DNA of 64,000 nt. It comes from JAANXG01 sp963731035 (GTDB taxonomy: Bacteria; Pseudomonadota; Gammaproteobacteria; Arenicellales; JAANXG01). Positions 35,020 through 43,396 of this stretch are shown piece after piece. How positions within the stretch are numbered: the first letter of the stretch is position 1; each line of letters starts with the position of its first letter. The translations under genes and the position numbers were made by a program. The DNA lies in NCBI GenBank assembly GCA_963731035.1, contig CAVSUY010000027.1, positions 186,001 to 250,000 of the forward strand. The letters are read 5' to 3'. The notes beneath the pieces are model-generated. The model had not been told where the DNA came from, searched no databases, and saw only the letters and a list, made by a program, of their open reading frames with translations.

Positions 35020-35372
35020 TAGACGCGGGGAACATGGTGTACTGGGTGGTCGTACTGCTGATGATGACCGGATTATATGTCGTGCTCGCCAGCAGCAATC
35101 TCGTCAAGAAGGTCGTAGGTCTGAACATCTTCCAGACCTCGGTGTTCATTCTCTACATCTCTTTAGGAAGCCTTTCGGGCGGCACCGCACCCATACACGT
35201 AGAAGGTGTAGCCAACTACGTCAATCCTCTGCCCCATGTGCTAATCCTGACTGCAATCGTGGTGGGAGTCGCCACGTCCGCGGTTGCCCTGGCCCTGGCG
35301 GTGCGCATCCATGACGCCTACGGGTCCGTCGAGGAAGACCTCATCGAAAAGCAGGAATCGGAACAAGCTTGA
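35016..35372 (+). CDS. mrpC: Na+/H+ antiporter subunit C (MrpC, NuoK-like)
   Basis: 118 residues, three helices, homologous to complex I subunit NuoK. The conserved segments are GLYVVLASSNLVKKVVGLNI, where the acidic or polar positions of NuoK are replaced as usual for MrpC, and NPLPHVLILTAIVVGVATSA. The C-terminal tail is acidic (YGSVEEDLIEKQESEQ). It overlaps its neighbours by four bases on each side. Confidence 0.93.
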   Translation: MIDAGNMVYWVVVLLMMTGLYVVLASSNLVKKVVGLNIFQTSVFILYISLGSLSGGTAPIHVEGVANYVNPLPHVLILTAIVVGVATSAVALALAVRIHDAYGSVEEDLIEKQESEQA

Positions 35373-36847
35373 TTTCCGAGCATCTTCCAATTCTGCAGGT
35401 CGTGATTCCCCTGCTGGCGGCGCCGGTATGCTTCCTCGTGCGGAACCCGGTTCGCTGCTGGTGGCTGTCCATGGCCGCCAGCGCGGCTGCGCTGGTTATA
35501 GCAGCGGCCCTGCTGTCCGAGGTCTGGTCGGGCGGCTCGATCAGTTATCTCCTCGGGAGTTGGGCTGTCCCCTGGGGCATTGAATACCGGATCGATCAGG
35601 TCAACAGCCTGGTGCTCCTGATCGTATCCGGCGTCAGTACAGTGGTCTTATGGTTTACCCGGGACAGTCTCCGGCACGAGGTCGAGGAGAGCCACCACCA
35701 TCTCTTCTACACGGCGTGGATGCTGTGCCTGTGCGGTCTGCTCGGCATGTCCGCCACCGGAGACGTATTCAACGTATTCGTTTTCCTCGAGATTTCGTCC
35801 CTATCCATGTACCTGATGATCGCCCTGGGACGCGACCGTCGAGCGCTCACCGCAGCATTCGCCTACCTGATCACCGGCACCATCGGCGCCACTTTCTTTC
35901 TGATCGGACTGGCGCTGCTGTACTCCCTCACTGGCACGCTGAACCTGCAGGACATGGCACACCGCCTGGCGCCGATTACCGGCTCCAGGACCATGGTGAC
36001 CGCCTTCGCATTCATAGTCCTCGGAATCGGCGTCAAGGCCGCGGTTTTTCCGCTTCATTGGTGGCTGCCCAACGCCTACCGGTATGCCCCGACGCAGGCG
36101 ACTGCGATGCTCGGGGGAACGGCTACCAAGGTCTCGATTTACCTGCTGATCCGATTCATCTATGACCTGTTCGGTCCTGAGTTTTCGTTCGAGGCGCTGC
36201 CACTCACTGATATCCTGTTGGCCGCCGGCGTGGCGGCTACACTGGTGATGTCGGCCGTCGCCCTGCTGCAGGATGACGTCAAGAGGTTGTTCGCCTACTC
36301 GAGCGTCGCCCAGATCGGCTACATGGTCATCGGGCTGTCTCTTGCCACCACGGCCGGTGTGACGGCCGCGCTGCTTCATCTGTTCAACCACGCCATCATC
36401 AAGACCGCGCTCTTCATGGCCCTCGGTGCCGCTTTCGTCCGCACCGGCGGATTCAGGATCGAGCAGCTGCACGGCATGGGTCGCTACATGCCATGGACAA
36501 TGGCGGCGCTGCTCGTCGCCGGTCTCAGCCTGGTGGGCGTGCCGCTGACGGCCGGTTTCGTCAGCAAGTGGTACCTCATCTCGGCGGCCCTCGAGCAGCG
36601 ACACTTCTGGCTGGCGGCGACGGTCGTCGCCAGCTCCCTGCTGGCGCTGGGGTACGTCTGGCGCATCGTGGAAGCAGGGTATTTCAAACCGGTGCCGGAG
36701 GGAATCGACGACCGGAGCGAGGTGAGCCCGTCCCTTCTGATTCCGCTGTGGGCGTTGGTCCTGGCCAACGTCTACTTCGGCGTCGACACATCACTGCCGC
36801 TGGGTGCCGCTTCCGGCGCAGCCCGTGCGCTGCTGGGCGGTCCATGA
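35369..36847 (+). CDS. mrpD: Na+/H+ antiporter subunit D (MrpD, NuoN/M-like)
   Basis: 492 residues with about 14 helices, a proton-channel subunit related to NuoL/M/N. The key glutamate of TM5 is in FVFLEISSLSMYLMIAL (~130), the key lysine of TM7 in GVKAAVFPLHWWLPNAY (~215), and a second lysine pair region in LLHLFNHAIIKTALFMALG. The start is TTG 35369, overlapping the mrpC stop as TTGA; MrpC and MrpD are therefore translated together. It is the first of three large NuoL/M/N-type subunits in the cluster. Confidence 0.93.
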   Translation: MISEHLPILQVVIPLLAAPVCFLVRNPVRCWWLSMAASAAALVIAAALLSEVWSGGSISYLLGSWAVPWGIEYRIDQVNSLVLLIVSGVSTVVLWFTRDSLRHEVEESHHHLFYTAWMLCLCGLLGMSATGDVFNVFVFLEISSLSMYLMIALGRDRRALTAAFAYLITGTIGATFFLIGLALLYSLTGTLNLQDMAHRLAPITGSRTMVTAFAFIVLGIGVKAAVFPLHWWLPNAYRYAPTQATAMLGGTATKVSIYLLIRFIYDLFGPEFSFEALPLTDILLAAGVAATLVMSAVALLQDDVKRLFAYSSVAQIGYMVIGLSLATTAGVTAALLHLFNHAIIKTALFMALGAAFVRTGGFRIEQLHGMGRYMPWTMAALLVAGLSLVGVPLTAGFVSKWYLISAALEQRHFWLAATVVASSLLALGYVWRIVEAGYFKPVPEGIDDRSEVSPSLLIPLWALVLANVYFGVDTSLPLGAASGAARALLGGP

Positions 36848-38307
36848 CTACACAAATGAACTTGACGCTGTGCGTCCTGCTTCCAGTGCTGGGCGCTTTC
36901 GCCGTTCTTGCGAGCGGCCGCTGGCCGAATCTACGCGAAACGGTCACGCTGGCCACTTCTGTCCTGCTGTTCGCCCTGGTTCTGGGCCTCGGTCTCCGTC
37001 ACGATCCCTACGCGCACACGGCGGTGATTCTGAGCGTCATTCCGCCGCTGGCCGTTACGTTTCACCTCGAACCGCTGGGCCTGCTGTTCGCCGTCGTGGC
37101 ATCCGGCCTTTGGATCGTCACCACGATCTACTCGATCGGCTACATGCGGGGCGCAAACGAGCAGAACCAGACCCGCTTCTATTTCTTCTTCGCGATATCC
37201 ATCGCCGCAGCCGAGGGAGTCGCGCTGGCCGGAAACCTGTTTACGCTGTTTATTTTCTACGAAGTACTCACCCTTTCCACCTATCCCCTCGTCGCTCACA
37301 AGGGAACCGAGGAAGCACGCCGCGGGGCCCGTGTATATCTGGGCCTGTTGCTGACAACTTCCATCGCTTTCTTCCTTGTCGCCATAATCTGGACCTGGCA
37401 GATCGCCGGCAGCCTGGACTTCGTGGCCGGCGGGCTGTTGAACGGCAGAATCTCCGGGGGCGCGATGCTGGCACTGCTGGCGTTGTTCCTGTTCGGCATA
37501 GGCAAGGCGGCCTTGATGCCGTTCCATCGCTGGCTGCCCGCGGCCATGGTGGCCCCGACCCCGGTGAGCGCGCTGCTGCATGCCGTGGCCGTGGTCAAGG
37601 CCGGAGTGTTCACCGTACTGAAGGTCACGGTCTACATATTCGGCCTCGACACGCTTTACCAGAGCCGGGCCGCCGACGTCATGATGTGGGTCGCCGCCGC
37701 CACACTGCTGATCGCTTCCATTACAGCCGTTCGAAAAGACAACTTGAAGGCACGGCTGGCGTATTCCACTATAAGCCAGCTGGCCTATGTCGTACTGGGG
37801 GCGTTGCTGGCAAGCTCCATGGGCGTGGTCGGCGGCGCCTACCAGATCGCCGCCCACGCATTGGCCAAGATCACCCTGTTCTTCTGCGCCGGGGCCATCT
37901 ACGTCGCGGCCCACAAGACTGAAGTCAGCGAGCTCGACGGACTGGGTCGGGTCATGCCGTTCACGTTCGGCGCCTTCTTCCTCGCCTCCGTCAGCATCGT
38001 GGGCATACCTCCCCTGGCGGGATCCTGGAGCAAGTGGTACCTGATGCTGGCAGCCGCCCAAGCGGGCCAGTGGCCCATGATCGTCGTCCTCATGGTCAGC
38101 TCTCTGCTCACCATCGCCTACCTGCTGCCGGTGCCGCTGCGCGGCTTCTTCGGCAAAGGCGGCTACCCGGAATTCAGTTGGGGACGGGTCCGCGAGGCGC
38201 CCCGATCGTGCGTCGCGTCTCTGTGCGCAACGGCAATGGCCTGCGTCGCCCTGTTCTTTCTGGGCGGCGTGATACAACGGCTTATCCTGCCCATCACCGG
38301 CAACTGA
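36844..38307 (+). CDS. Second MrpD/NuoM-type antiporter subunit
   Basis: 487 residues from ATG 36844, about 14 helices. The functional glutamate lies in FIFYEVLTLSTYPLVAHKG, the TM7 lysine in GIGKAALMPFHRWLPAAMVA and a further lysine in AVAVVKAGVFTVLKVTV. It is closer to NuoM/NuoL than to the first MrpD. A much longer open frame starting at 36493 is only a shadow of mrpD and is rejected. The gene overlaps mrpD by four bases. It could replace the NuoL-like half of MrpA, which is absent as a separate gene. Confidence 0.9.
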   Translation: MTTQMNLTLCVLLPVLGAFAVLASGRWPNLRETVTLATSVLLFALVLGLGLRHDPYAHTAVILSVIPPLAVTFHLEPLGLLFAVVASGLWIVTTIYSIGYMRGANEQNQTRFYFFFAISIAAAEGVALAGNLFTLFIFYEVLTLSTYPLVAHKGTEEARRGARVYLGLLLTTSIAFFLVAIIWTWQIAGSLDFVAGGLLNGRISGGAMLALLALFLFGIGKAALMPFHRWLPAAMVAPTPVSALLHAVAVVKAGVFTVLKVTVYIFGLDTLYQSRAADVMMWVAAATLLIASITAVRKDNLKARLAYSTISQLAYVVLGALLASSMGVVGGAYQIAAHALAKITLFFCAGAIYVAAHKTEVSELDGLGRVMPFTFGAFFLASVSIVGIPPLAGSWSKWYLMLAAAQAGQWPMIVVLMVSSLLTIAYLLPVPLRGFFGKGGYPEFSWGRVREAPRSCVASLCATAMACVALFFLGGVIQRLILPITGN

Positions 38308-38358
38308 TGCTCACACGGAAATCATGAACCGCCGCACCCGGGCGACTGGCAAGCATCC

Positions 38359-38607
38359 ATGAACGAAGACAAACAGTACTGGCTCGACAATCCGCACAAC
38401 GTCAGCAAGCTCGTGTACACGCTGTATGCCGTATGCGTCGTATTGTTCGCACTGGATCTGTTCTATCACAAGCACGTGCACTATGCGTTCGAACACTGGT
38501 TCGGGTTCTATGCCTGGTTCGGGTTCGCGAGCTATGTCGGCCTGATCTTCGTGTCCAAGGCGTTGCGGCGGCGGGTCAAGCGCGATCAGGACTACTACGG
38601 TGATTGA
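38359..38607 (+). CDS. Small membrane protein inside antiporter cluster
   Basis: 82 residues, two helices (LVYTLYAVCVVLFALDLFYH and WFGFYAWFGFASYVGLIFVS) with histidine-rich connection (HKHVHYAFEHW) and a basic C-terminal tail (RRRVKRDQDYYGD). It ends eight bases inside the next large subunit gene, so the two are coupled. No canonical Mrp subunit has this sequence. Position and coupling suggest an accessory subunit of the complex. Confidence 0.75.
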   Translation: MNEDKQYWLDNPHNVSKLVYTLYAVCVVLFALDLFYHKHVHYAFEHWFGFYAWFGFASYVGLIFVSKALRRRVKRDQDYYGD

Positions 38608-40297
38608 CGGCCTCAATCCCGCTTTCGTCCTGCTCGGCGCGGCCTTGATCCTCCCGGCGCTGCCGATGACGGCACGGCGCTTCCTGATGCTGGCGGCCCC
38701 GGTACTCGGTGCCTTGCAGTTGTGGGGCCTGCCCTACGGCGAGCATGGGTTGATATCCGGGTACGGACTGGAACTGATCACCCTGCGGGTCGATTCCCTG
38801 AGCTTCGTTTTCGGCGTGGTCTTCCACCTCGCCGCGTTGCTTGGAATGATCTACGCGCTGCACGTGAAAGACACCGTTCAGCAAGTCGCCGCCCTGGCTT
38901 ATGCCGGCGCCGCTATCGGCGCGTTGTTTGCCGGCGACCTGGTCACCTTGTTCGTCTACTGGGAAGTCTCCGCCGTCGCCTCGGTGTTTTTGATCTGGGC
39001 CAGCCGGACGGCCACGGCGTCCCGGGTGGGACTGCGATATCTCATCATCCAGGTGACCTCGGGTGTACTGCTTCTCGCAGGTGCGGTCCTGTATTACCAG
39101 AGCACGGGTGGTATTGCCTTCAACCATATAGGCCTCGACAGTCCGGGCGGCGTACTGATCTTCCTGGCCTTCGGCATCAAGTGTGCTTTCCCATTCCTGC
39201 ACAACTGGCTGCAGGACGCCTATCCCCACGGTACGGTATCCGGCACGGTAATCCTCTCGGCGTTTACCACCAAGCTGGCGGTGTACGCCCTCGCTCGCGG
39301 TTTCGCCGGTGAGGAGATCCTGATCACCATAGGCGCCGTGATGACTGCCTTCCCCATCTTCTTCGCGGTCATCGAGAATGACTTGCGGCGGGTTCTCTCC
39401 TACAGTCTCAACAACCAATTGGGATTCATGGTCGTCGGTATCGGTGTGGGGACACAGTTGGGCATCGACGGCACCGTCGCCCATGCCTTCGCCCACATCC
39501 TCTACAAGGCCCTGCTGTTCATGAGTATGGGCGCGGTATTGTTCCGCACCGGCACCGTCAAGGCTTCGGAGCTGGGGGGCTTGTACAAATCAATGCCCTG
39601 GACGGCGGGATTCTGCATCATAGGGTCGGCTTCGATATCCGCATTTCCCCTGTTCAGTGGATTCGTGACCAAATCCATGATCCTTGCCGCAGCCGCGCAG
39701 GAGCATCACTGGATAGCTTTCCTGGTCCTGTTGTTCGCGTCGGCCGGTGTGCTGGACCACTCGGGGATCAAGGTGCCGTACTTCTCGTTCTTTGCCCACG
39801 ACAGCGGCATCCGCTGCAAGGAGGCGCCGGCAAACATGCTGGTTGCAATGGGCGTGACCGCGTTCCTGTGCGTTGCCATAGGAGTCTATCCGGCGCCGCT
39901 GTACAGCCTTCTGCCCTACCCCGTCTCCTTCGAGCCCTACACGATCTCGCACGTGGTGACCCAGACCCAGCTCCTGATGTTCGCCATGCTGGCGTTCGCC
40001 GTCCTCATGCGGGCCGGCCTGTATCCACCCGAGATTCCGTCCGTCAATCTCGATTTCGACTGGTTCTATCGCAAGGGTATCCCGCTGGCCTTCTCGCGCC
40101 TGGACACCAGCACCGGCCCCAGCCGCTCGCGGGCCCACCCGCGCAGCCCTCGTCACCGTGCGGCAGATCACGGGCGCTGGCTGCTCCGCCTCAACGGCCC
40201 TCAGGGAATATTCGCCCGCCACCAAACCACCAGCACCATGGTCCTGACTCTGTTAAGCGCGTTCCTGATCCTGCTGTTGTTCGCATTCCTGAACTGA
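38600..40297 (+). CDS. Third NuoL/M-type antiporter subunit
   Basis: 565 residues starting at GTG 38600, with ~14 helices and an extended C-terminus. Functional residues: the glutamate in FVYWEVSAVASVFLIWA, the lysine in GIKCAFPFLHNWLQDAYPHG, and FTTKLAVYALARGF. The last ~110 residues hold a polar segment rich in Ser, Arg and His (SRSRAHPRSPRHRAADHG), then a final hydrophobic helix (VLTLLSAFLILLLFAFL), which could be a lateral anchoring helix like that of NuoL. It ends the operon; a repeat locus follows. Confidence 0.9.
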   Translation: MIDGLNPAFVLLGAALILPALPMTARRFLMLAAPVLGALQLWGLPYGEHGLISGYGLELITLRVDSLSFVFGVVFHLAALLGMIYALHVKDTVQQVAALAYAGAAIGALFAGDLVTLFVYWEVSAVASVFLIWASRTATASRVGLRYLIIQVTSGVLLLAGAVLYYQSTGGIAFNHIGLDSPGGVLIFLAFGIKCAFPFLHNWLQDAYPHGTVSGTVILSAFTTKLAVYALARGFAGEEILITIGAVMTAFPIFFAVIENDLRRVLSYSLNNQLGFMVVGIGVGTQLGIDGTVAHAFAHILYKALLFMSMGAVLFRTGTVKASELGGLYKSMPWTAGFCIIGSASISAFPLFSGFVTKSMILAAAAQEHHWIAFLVLLFASAGVLDHSGIKVPYFSFFAHDSGIRCKEAPANMLVAMGVTAFLCVAIGVYPAPLYSLLPYPVSFEPYTISHVVTQTQLLMFAMLAFAVLMRAGLYPPEIPSVNLDFDWFYRKGIPLAFSRLDTSTGPSRSRAHPRSPRHRAADHGRWLLRLNGPQGIFARHQTTSTMVLTLLSAFLILLLFAFLN

Positions 40298-40480
40298 GTG
40301 GACACTACTACACGAAACCAGAAATGCTCCGCTAAACCAGTCGCGAAATGACCCAGGGGCATGGAGAAGATAGAAGCCGAAGCGATCCCCGCGTCGGGAG
40401 AGGGGCAGGATGAGGGTGAGAACGGCACCACGATGGCGTTGCAATGATAGTTGGTGTCTAGTTGAAAAGACCACGGAAAG

Positions 40481-40587
40481 CATGGGTTGGGAGAGGCTTG
40501 CCCCGACACGCTGTAAATACTTCCCTGTACGCTCGCCTCCGACATCCCTGTCTCCAGACGGTCGGCGCAAGCCTCTCCCAACCCATG
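40481..40587 (+). repeat. 107-bp hairpin element, locus II, copy A2
   Basis: 27-base arms (40481-40507 and 40561-40587) pair with a single mismatch. The 53-nt core begins ACGCTGTAAATAC and ends CTCCAGACG, as in the other A copies. Confidence 0.9.
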
Positions 40588-40667
40588 TCCAAGCGGTGTC
40601 ACTCTTCGACAAGCACTGCACCCAGATCAAGACAGACACCCATCAAACGAAGGGATGAGCGTCAAGG

Positions 40668-40774
40668 CATGAACCGGGGAGGGTTTTCAGCGGGCGTCTG
40701 GAGGCAAGGATGCCGGAGGCGAGCCTACAGGGAGGTACTTGCGGCGTCCCGCTGAAAACCCTCCCCGGTTCATG
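40668..40774 (-). repeat. 107-bp hairpin element, locus II, copy B2
   Basis: The 27-base arms (40668-40694 and 40748-40774) are perfectly complementary. The core is the reverse complement of the A-type core with about a dozen changes. It lies 80 bp from A2 in opposite orientation. Confidence 0.9.
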
Positions 40775-40877
40775 CAAGGCACTTCCGCCAAGAATCTGAA
40801 CTCCACGGCCACCCAGGGACTCCCTCACAGACCTCGGGCGCGACGCAGGTCGTCCGGACGAATCTCAACCTATCAGG

Positions 40878-41984
40878 TCAGCCGCGTCTCTTGAAAGGGT
40901 TGAGGCGGGTGAGCATGCCTTCCGGCGGCGCTTGAACGGGGGTTGGCTTGGACAAGGAATCGCGCAGGCCCGGGAGGGGGCCGACGTCACGGATCGGAGT
41001 GCGCGGGCCCCTGCTGCGGCGGGGCGCCGGGTTCGCCGACGGCGAAGCGATAAAAATGCGACGGCGATCGGGGTCATCCCAGCGGGTGCTGTCGGAGTAG
41101 CGCAGGTCCGGATACCTGTCCAGCGCCTGGTGGCGGTATATCCCCGTGCGCTCCAGGTTCGTTCCCCGAATGTCGGCGCTGGGGTAAGCGGAATCCCAAA
41201 GCTGGGCCGACCAGAGCTCGCCTTCGGTCAGAGCCGTGTGGCTCAGATCGCACTGCATCATGCGCGCAAACGGCATGCTTACCGCGCTGAGGTCCGCGTG
41301 GGCAAGACGGGTGTTGATCAACCGCACTTCCGACATTGTCGCGGATTCGAAGTTGCCGTACTCCAGGATCGCGCCGCACAGGTTCACACTCGACAGATCC
41401 GAGCGTTGGGCGCGGACACCGGTAAGGACCGCGTTGCTGAGGTTCGCACCTCTGAGCTGAGCGCGCTCCAGCTTGGCCCGGCCGAGCCGTGCGCCACCGA
41501 GATTCGCCACGAACAGCTTGGCCCCGATCAGGTTGGCCATGCTCAGGTTGGTTCCCTGCAGGTCGCCGCCGGACAGGTTTGCGCCCCGCAGGTCCGCCTC
41601 GTAGAGATCCGCATAGCGGAAATCAGTGCTGCTGCAGTCGGCGTCGCACAGCAATGCCCCGGGAAGCTTGGCGCCGAGGAGCTTCGCGCCCGACAGCTTG
41701 ACGCCACGAAGGTCCGCTGCGGTCATATCCGCGTTGGACAGGTCCGCGCCGAACAGCCTCGCGCCGCACAGCCGGGCCCGGAACAGATCCGCCCCGGTGA
41801 GGTCGGCGGCGGTGAGATCGGCGTCCGTCAGATCCACCCCGGAAAGGTCCGCGCCAGCCAGGTTTGCGCCCGATAGGCGGGCGCCCGAAAGGTTGAAGCC
41901 AGCGAGCTCGGCACGAAACAAGTCCCCGCCCGGCCGATGGTTACGAATCTGTTTCGCGATCGCTATCGCGGCATCACTGCCCAT
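40878..41984 (-). CDS. Pentapeptide-repeat protein
   Basis: 368 residues. From about residue 20 to 270 the chain consists of A(D/N)LXX pentapeptides (for example GADLSGVDLTDADLTAADL), which would fold as a right-handed quadrilateral beta helix some 45-50 repeats long. The regularity weakens after residue ~190. The C-terminal ~90 residues are proline- and arginine-rich and not repetitive. It has no signal peptide. Such helices mimic nucleic acid or act as scaffolds, but function is not predictable here. It stands alone beside repeat locus II. Confidence 0.88.
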   Translation of the reverse strand: MGSDAAIAIAKQIRNHRPGGDLFRAELAGFNLSGARLSGANLAGADLSGVDLTDADLTAADLTGADLFRARLCGARLFGADLSNADMTAADLRGVKLSGAKLLGAKLPGALLCDADCSSTDFRYADLYEADLRGANLSGGDLQGTNLSMANLIGAKLFVANLGGARLGRAKLERAQLRGANLSNAVLTGVRAQRSDLSSVNLCGAILEYGNFESATMSEVRLINTRLAHADLSAVSMPFARMMQCDLSHTALTEGELWSAQLWDSAYPSADIRGTNLERTGIYRHQALDRYPDLRYSDSTRWDDPDRRRIFIASPSANPAPRRSRGPRTPIRDVGPLPGLRDSLSKPTPVQAPPEGMLTRLNPFKRRG

Positions 41985-42215
41985 GGGTGCCCGTTGTCAG
42001 CGGCGGACCGGATCAATAGAACCGGCCGGCCTGCAGTCGATGGTTAGGTATCGTGAAGAGCGAACGACGATCCTTCGATCCGGACGGTGTTCACTCTCAC
42101 CTCTCCTCAGCAGATCTTGTTCTTATCCAATCACATACGTTTCAAAGATATACGTGATTTAATTGTTGTAATTTGTTAACTGCAAACTGCATGAAGCTTA
42201 TCCAGTATAGCAGCT

Positions 42216-42956
42216 TCAATTGGCTGACGAGTCGTCGCTGCCATCGAGCCGCCGCCACAAGCATCCTTCCTCCGCCTCTCGGTCAAGACGTTCCATCCAT
42301 TTCTCATGCAGCTCCAACTCCCAGGGACTGGCATAGATCACTTTCAAAGGAGCGACAACGCCGCCGTGTTCTCCCAACTCGGGAATCGGCGACGAGACTG
42401 GCAGTGAATTGTCCAGCAACAGGGCAGTCTGGCCGCCGGTCATCGCGAGATAGACGTCGACCAGTATCTCGGCGTCCAGCAAGGCGCCGTGGAGACTCCG
42501 CTGGGTATTGTCTATATGATAGCGCTGGCACAGCGAGTCCAGATCATTGCGCTGCCCCGGGTGCGCCTGCCTCGCCAGCTTAAGGGTATCCACCACCTCG
42601 CAGTAGTCGGCGACGGATCCGAGCTCCGGCCCGATGCGGCGAAGCTCGTGGTTCAGGAAGTTGGTGTCGAACTCGGCATTGTGAATGATCAACTCAGCAT
42701 CCTTGACGTACGCCAGGAACTCCCGCGCAATCTCGACAAATCGCGGCTTGTCGGCAAGAAACTCGTTGGTGATACCGTGAATATCAAGGGCCGCCTCGTC
42801 AATGTCCCGCTCCGGATGACAGTACACCTGATAGTCGTTGTGGGTTCGGCGCCTGTTGATCAGTTCCACGCAGCCGATTTCGATGATACGGTGACCTTCC
42901 GCGGGATCGAGACCGGTGGTCTCAGTGTCCAGAACGATTTGGCGGACAGCGGTCAT
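42216..42956 (-). CDS. dnaQ: DNA polymerase III epsilon subunit (proofreading exonuclease)
   Basis: 246 residues. The DEDDh exonuclease motifs are IVLDTETTGLDP (ExoI), IIHNAEFDTNFLNHEL (ExoII) and HGALLDAEILVDVYLAM (ExoIII, with the catalytic His). The C-terminal ~55 residues, the alpha-subunit-binding tail, are divergent, as is usual. ATG 42956 overlaps the rnhA stop codon, so the two proteins come from one message. Gene order rnhA-dnaQ is the same strand here, whereas in E. coli the two are divergent. Confidence 0.95.
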   Translation of the reverse strand: MTAVRQIVLDTETTGLDPAEGHRIIEIGCVELINRRRTHNDYQVYCHPERDIDEAALDIHGITNEFLADKPRFVEIAREFLAYVKDAELIIHNAEFDTNFLNHELRRIGPELGSVADYCEVVDTLKLARQAHPGQRNDLDSLCQRYHIDNTQRSLHGALLDAEILVDVYLAMTGGQTALLLDNSLPVSSPIPELGEHGGVVAPLKVIYASPWELELHEKWMERLDREAEEGCLWRRLDGSDDSSAN

Positions 42957-43396
42957 AACATCTCGTCAATGGCACGGTTGGCCAGCCGGTCGGCGCGCTC
43001 GTTCTCCGGATGGCCGGCGTGACCCTTCACCCATATCCACTCCAGGTCGTGGCGCGCGGCCTCCTTTTCCAGGGTTGTCCACAACTCCTGGTTCTTCACC
43101 GCCTTCTTGTCGGCGGTTCTCCAGCCCCGGGCCTTCCAGCTTCCGATCCACTCCGTGATACCCCGCCGCAGGTACTGGGAATCCGTGTGCAACCTGACCC
43201 GGCACGGCCGCTTGAGGGCGCGCAGAGCCCCGATCGCCGCGGTGAGCTCCATGCGGTTGTTGGTGGTGCTGGGATCGGCGCCCATAATCTCCTTTTCAGA
43301 GCCCCCAGCCCTGAGAACGGCACCCCAGCCACCCGGACCGGGATTACCGCGGCAGGCGCCGTCGGTATAGATGTCAACTCGAGTGAGGTCGGCCAT
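42953..43396 (-). CDS. rnhA: Ribonuclease HI
   Basis: 147-residue enzyme that cleaves the RNA strand of RNA:DNA hybrids. Catalytic residues are visible as IYTDGACRGNPG (Asp), NNRMELTAAIGAL (Glu), HTDSQYLRRGI (Asp) and GHAGHPENERAD (His, Asp). The basic handle KARGWRTADKKAVKN is present, as in E. coli RNase HI. Its start lies within the last codons of the YafS-like methyltransferase gene (23-bp overlap), and its stop overlaps the dnaQ start. Confidence 0.96.
   Translation of the reverse strand: MADLTRVDIYTDGACRGNPGPGGWGAVLRAGGSEKEIMGADPSTTNNRMELTAAIGALRALKRPCRVRLHTDSQYLRRGITEWIGSWKARGWRTADKKAVKNQELWTTLEKEAARHDLEWIWVKGHAGHPENERADRLANRAIDEML

Larger units (their letters stand above)
40298..40877. 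other. Non-coding gap with repeat locus II
   Basis: About 580 bases with no gene. A degenerate REP-like stretch (about 40391-40425) leads into a tail similar to those at the other loci, then the hairpin pair A2 (40481-40587) and B2 (40668-40774). The remaining ~100 bases before the pentapeptide-repeat gene end show no recognisable feature. Short open frames across the hairpins are by-products of the repeated core. Confidence 0.7.

Noticed and set aside
36493..38307. 604-codon frame starting inside mrpD
   Set aside because: The first 117 codons are an out-of-frame reading of mrpD; homology begins at ATG 36844.
32697..40297. Inorganic-carbon (DAB/SbtA-like) or membrane hydrogenase complex
   Set aside because: NuoL/M-type subunits can belong to such systems, but no DabA-like zinc protein or hydrogenase subunits are present; all other subunits are Mrp E, F, G, B and C.
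40298..40877. CRISPR array
   Set aside because: Repeats are few, 107 bp long, in opposite orientations, with similar rather than unique linkers, and no cas genes are present.
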